Source: Bacillota bacterium (GTDB taxonomy: Bacteria > Bacillota > Clostridia > Acetivibrionales > DSM-1351). Taken from it: DNA of 12,646 nt. Location: assembly GCA_023391425.1 (NCBI GenBank), contig JAEWAX010000061.1, positions 1 through 12,646 of the forward strand, written 5' to 3'. Made by a program: the position numbers and the translations under genes. Below are positions 12,604 through 12,646 of this stretch, piece after piece; within the stretch, counting starts at the first letter, position 1; each line of letters opens with the position of its first letter. The notes below the pieces were generated by a model that saw only the letters and a program-made list of their open reading frames with translations, did no database searches and had not been told where the DNA came from.

Positions 12604-12646
12604 ATGTATGAGTGGCACAAGCAAATTCAAATAATCGTTGATGAAA
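12604..12646 (+). CDS. AraC-family transcriptional regulator, N-terminal fragment cut by the window edge
   Basis: Only the first 14 codons are inside the window, reading MYEWHKQIQIIVDE. This is the familiar beginning of a clostridial AraC-type regulator in which the helix-turn-helix DNA-binding domain comes first and an effector-binding domain follows. The ATG at 12604 is preceded by GAGGTGA with 8 bases of spacing, a near-ideal ribosome site; a GTG at 12592 in the same frame lies inside that site and is rejected. The assignment rests on a short peptide, so it depends on what follows beyond the edge. It is divergent from the PadR operon. Confidence 0.6.
   Translation, partial: MYEWHKQIQIIVDE

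Overview
The window looks like a stretch of chromosome from a low-GC, Gram-positive, anaerobic Clostridia member, possibly near Ruminiclostridium or Clostridium. The reasons are AT-rich DNA, strong GGAGG-type ribosome sites, TTG and GTG start codons, and clostridial families such as the DUF116 protein, the PadR/HAAS pair and a Yip1/ECF-sigma cluster. The genus is an inference. No rRNA, tRNA, CRISPR array, intact insertion sequence or phage gene was seen.

Layout. Positions 1-360 hold no protein gene but contain a compact GC-rich inverted-repeat island (126-274) that reads as a structured RNA. It is followed by the decayed C-terminal end of a P1B-type heavy-metal ATPase (361-604). A dienelactone-hydrolase-like enzyme (718-1317, +) faces a small zinc-ribbon-like membrane protein (1345-1671, -). 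A four-gene plus-strand operon (2057-3966) encodes a lipoprotein, an ECF sigma factor, a small single-span membrane protein in the anti-sigma position and a Yip1-like five-span membrane protein. A strong bidirectional hairpin terminator (4041-4083) closes it and also closes the opposing putP gene (4154-5719, -), a sodium/proline symporter. Next come a membrane-anchored GH3 beta-N-acetylhexosaminidase (5867-7201, -) and, divergently, a DUF116 protein with an in-frame 15-bp minisatellite (7574-8809, +). The spacer between those two carries promoters in both directions and an operator-like palindrome.

The right part is mostly minus strand: an alpha/beta hydrolase (8899-9738), then an operon reading leftwards from 12183: PadR repressor, HAAS-domain membrane protein, CPBP-family membrane protease and a decayed fourth gene (9808-10033). 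That last piece still has a ribosome site overlapping the CPBP stop, but its start is ATA and it carries a one-base frameshift. The PadR promoter contains a perfect 9-1-9 palindrome between -35 and -10, which suggests autorepression. The window ends in the first codons of an AraC-type regulator (12604 onward, +), preceded by a doubtful small ORF whose stop codon lies in the AraC ribosome site.

How the genes work together: the two multigene units both look like envelope-sensing modules. In one, the ECF sigma factor is probably held by a membrane protein. In the other, a PadR repressor is paired with a membrane HAAS protein and an intramembrane protease. The symporter, the hexosaminidase and the two hydrolases are separate housekeeping or scavenging genes. 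Two decayed genes show local gene loss.
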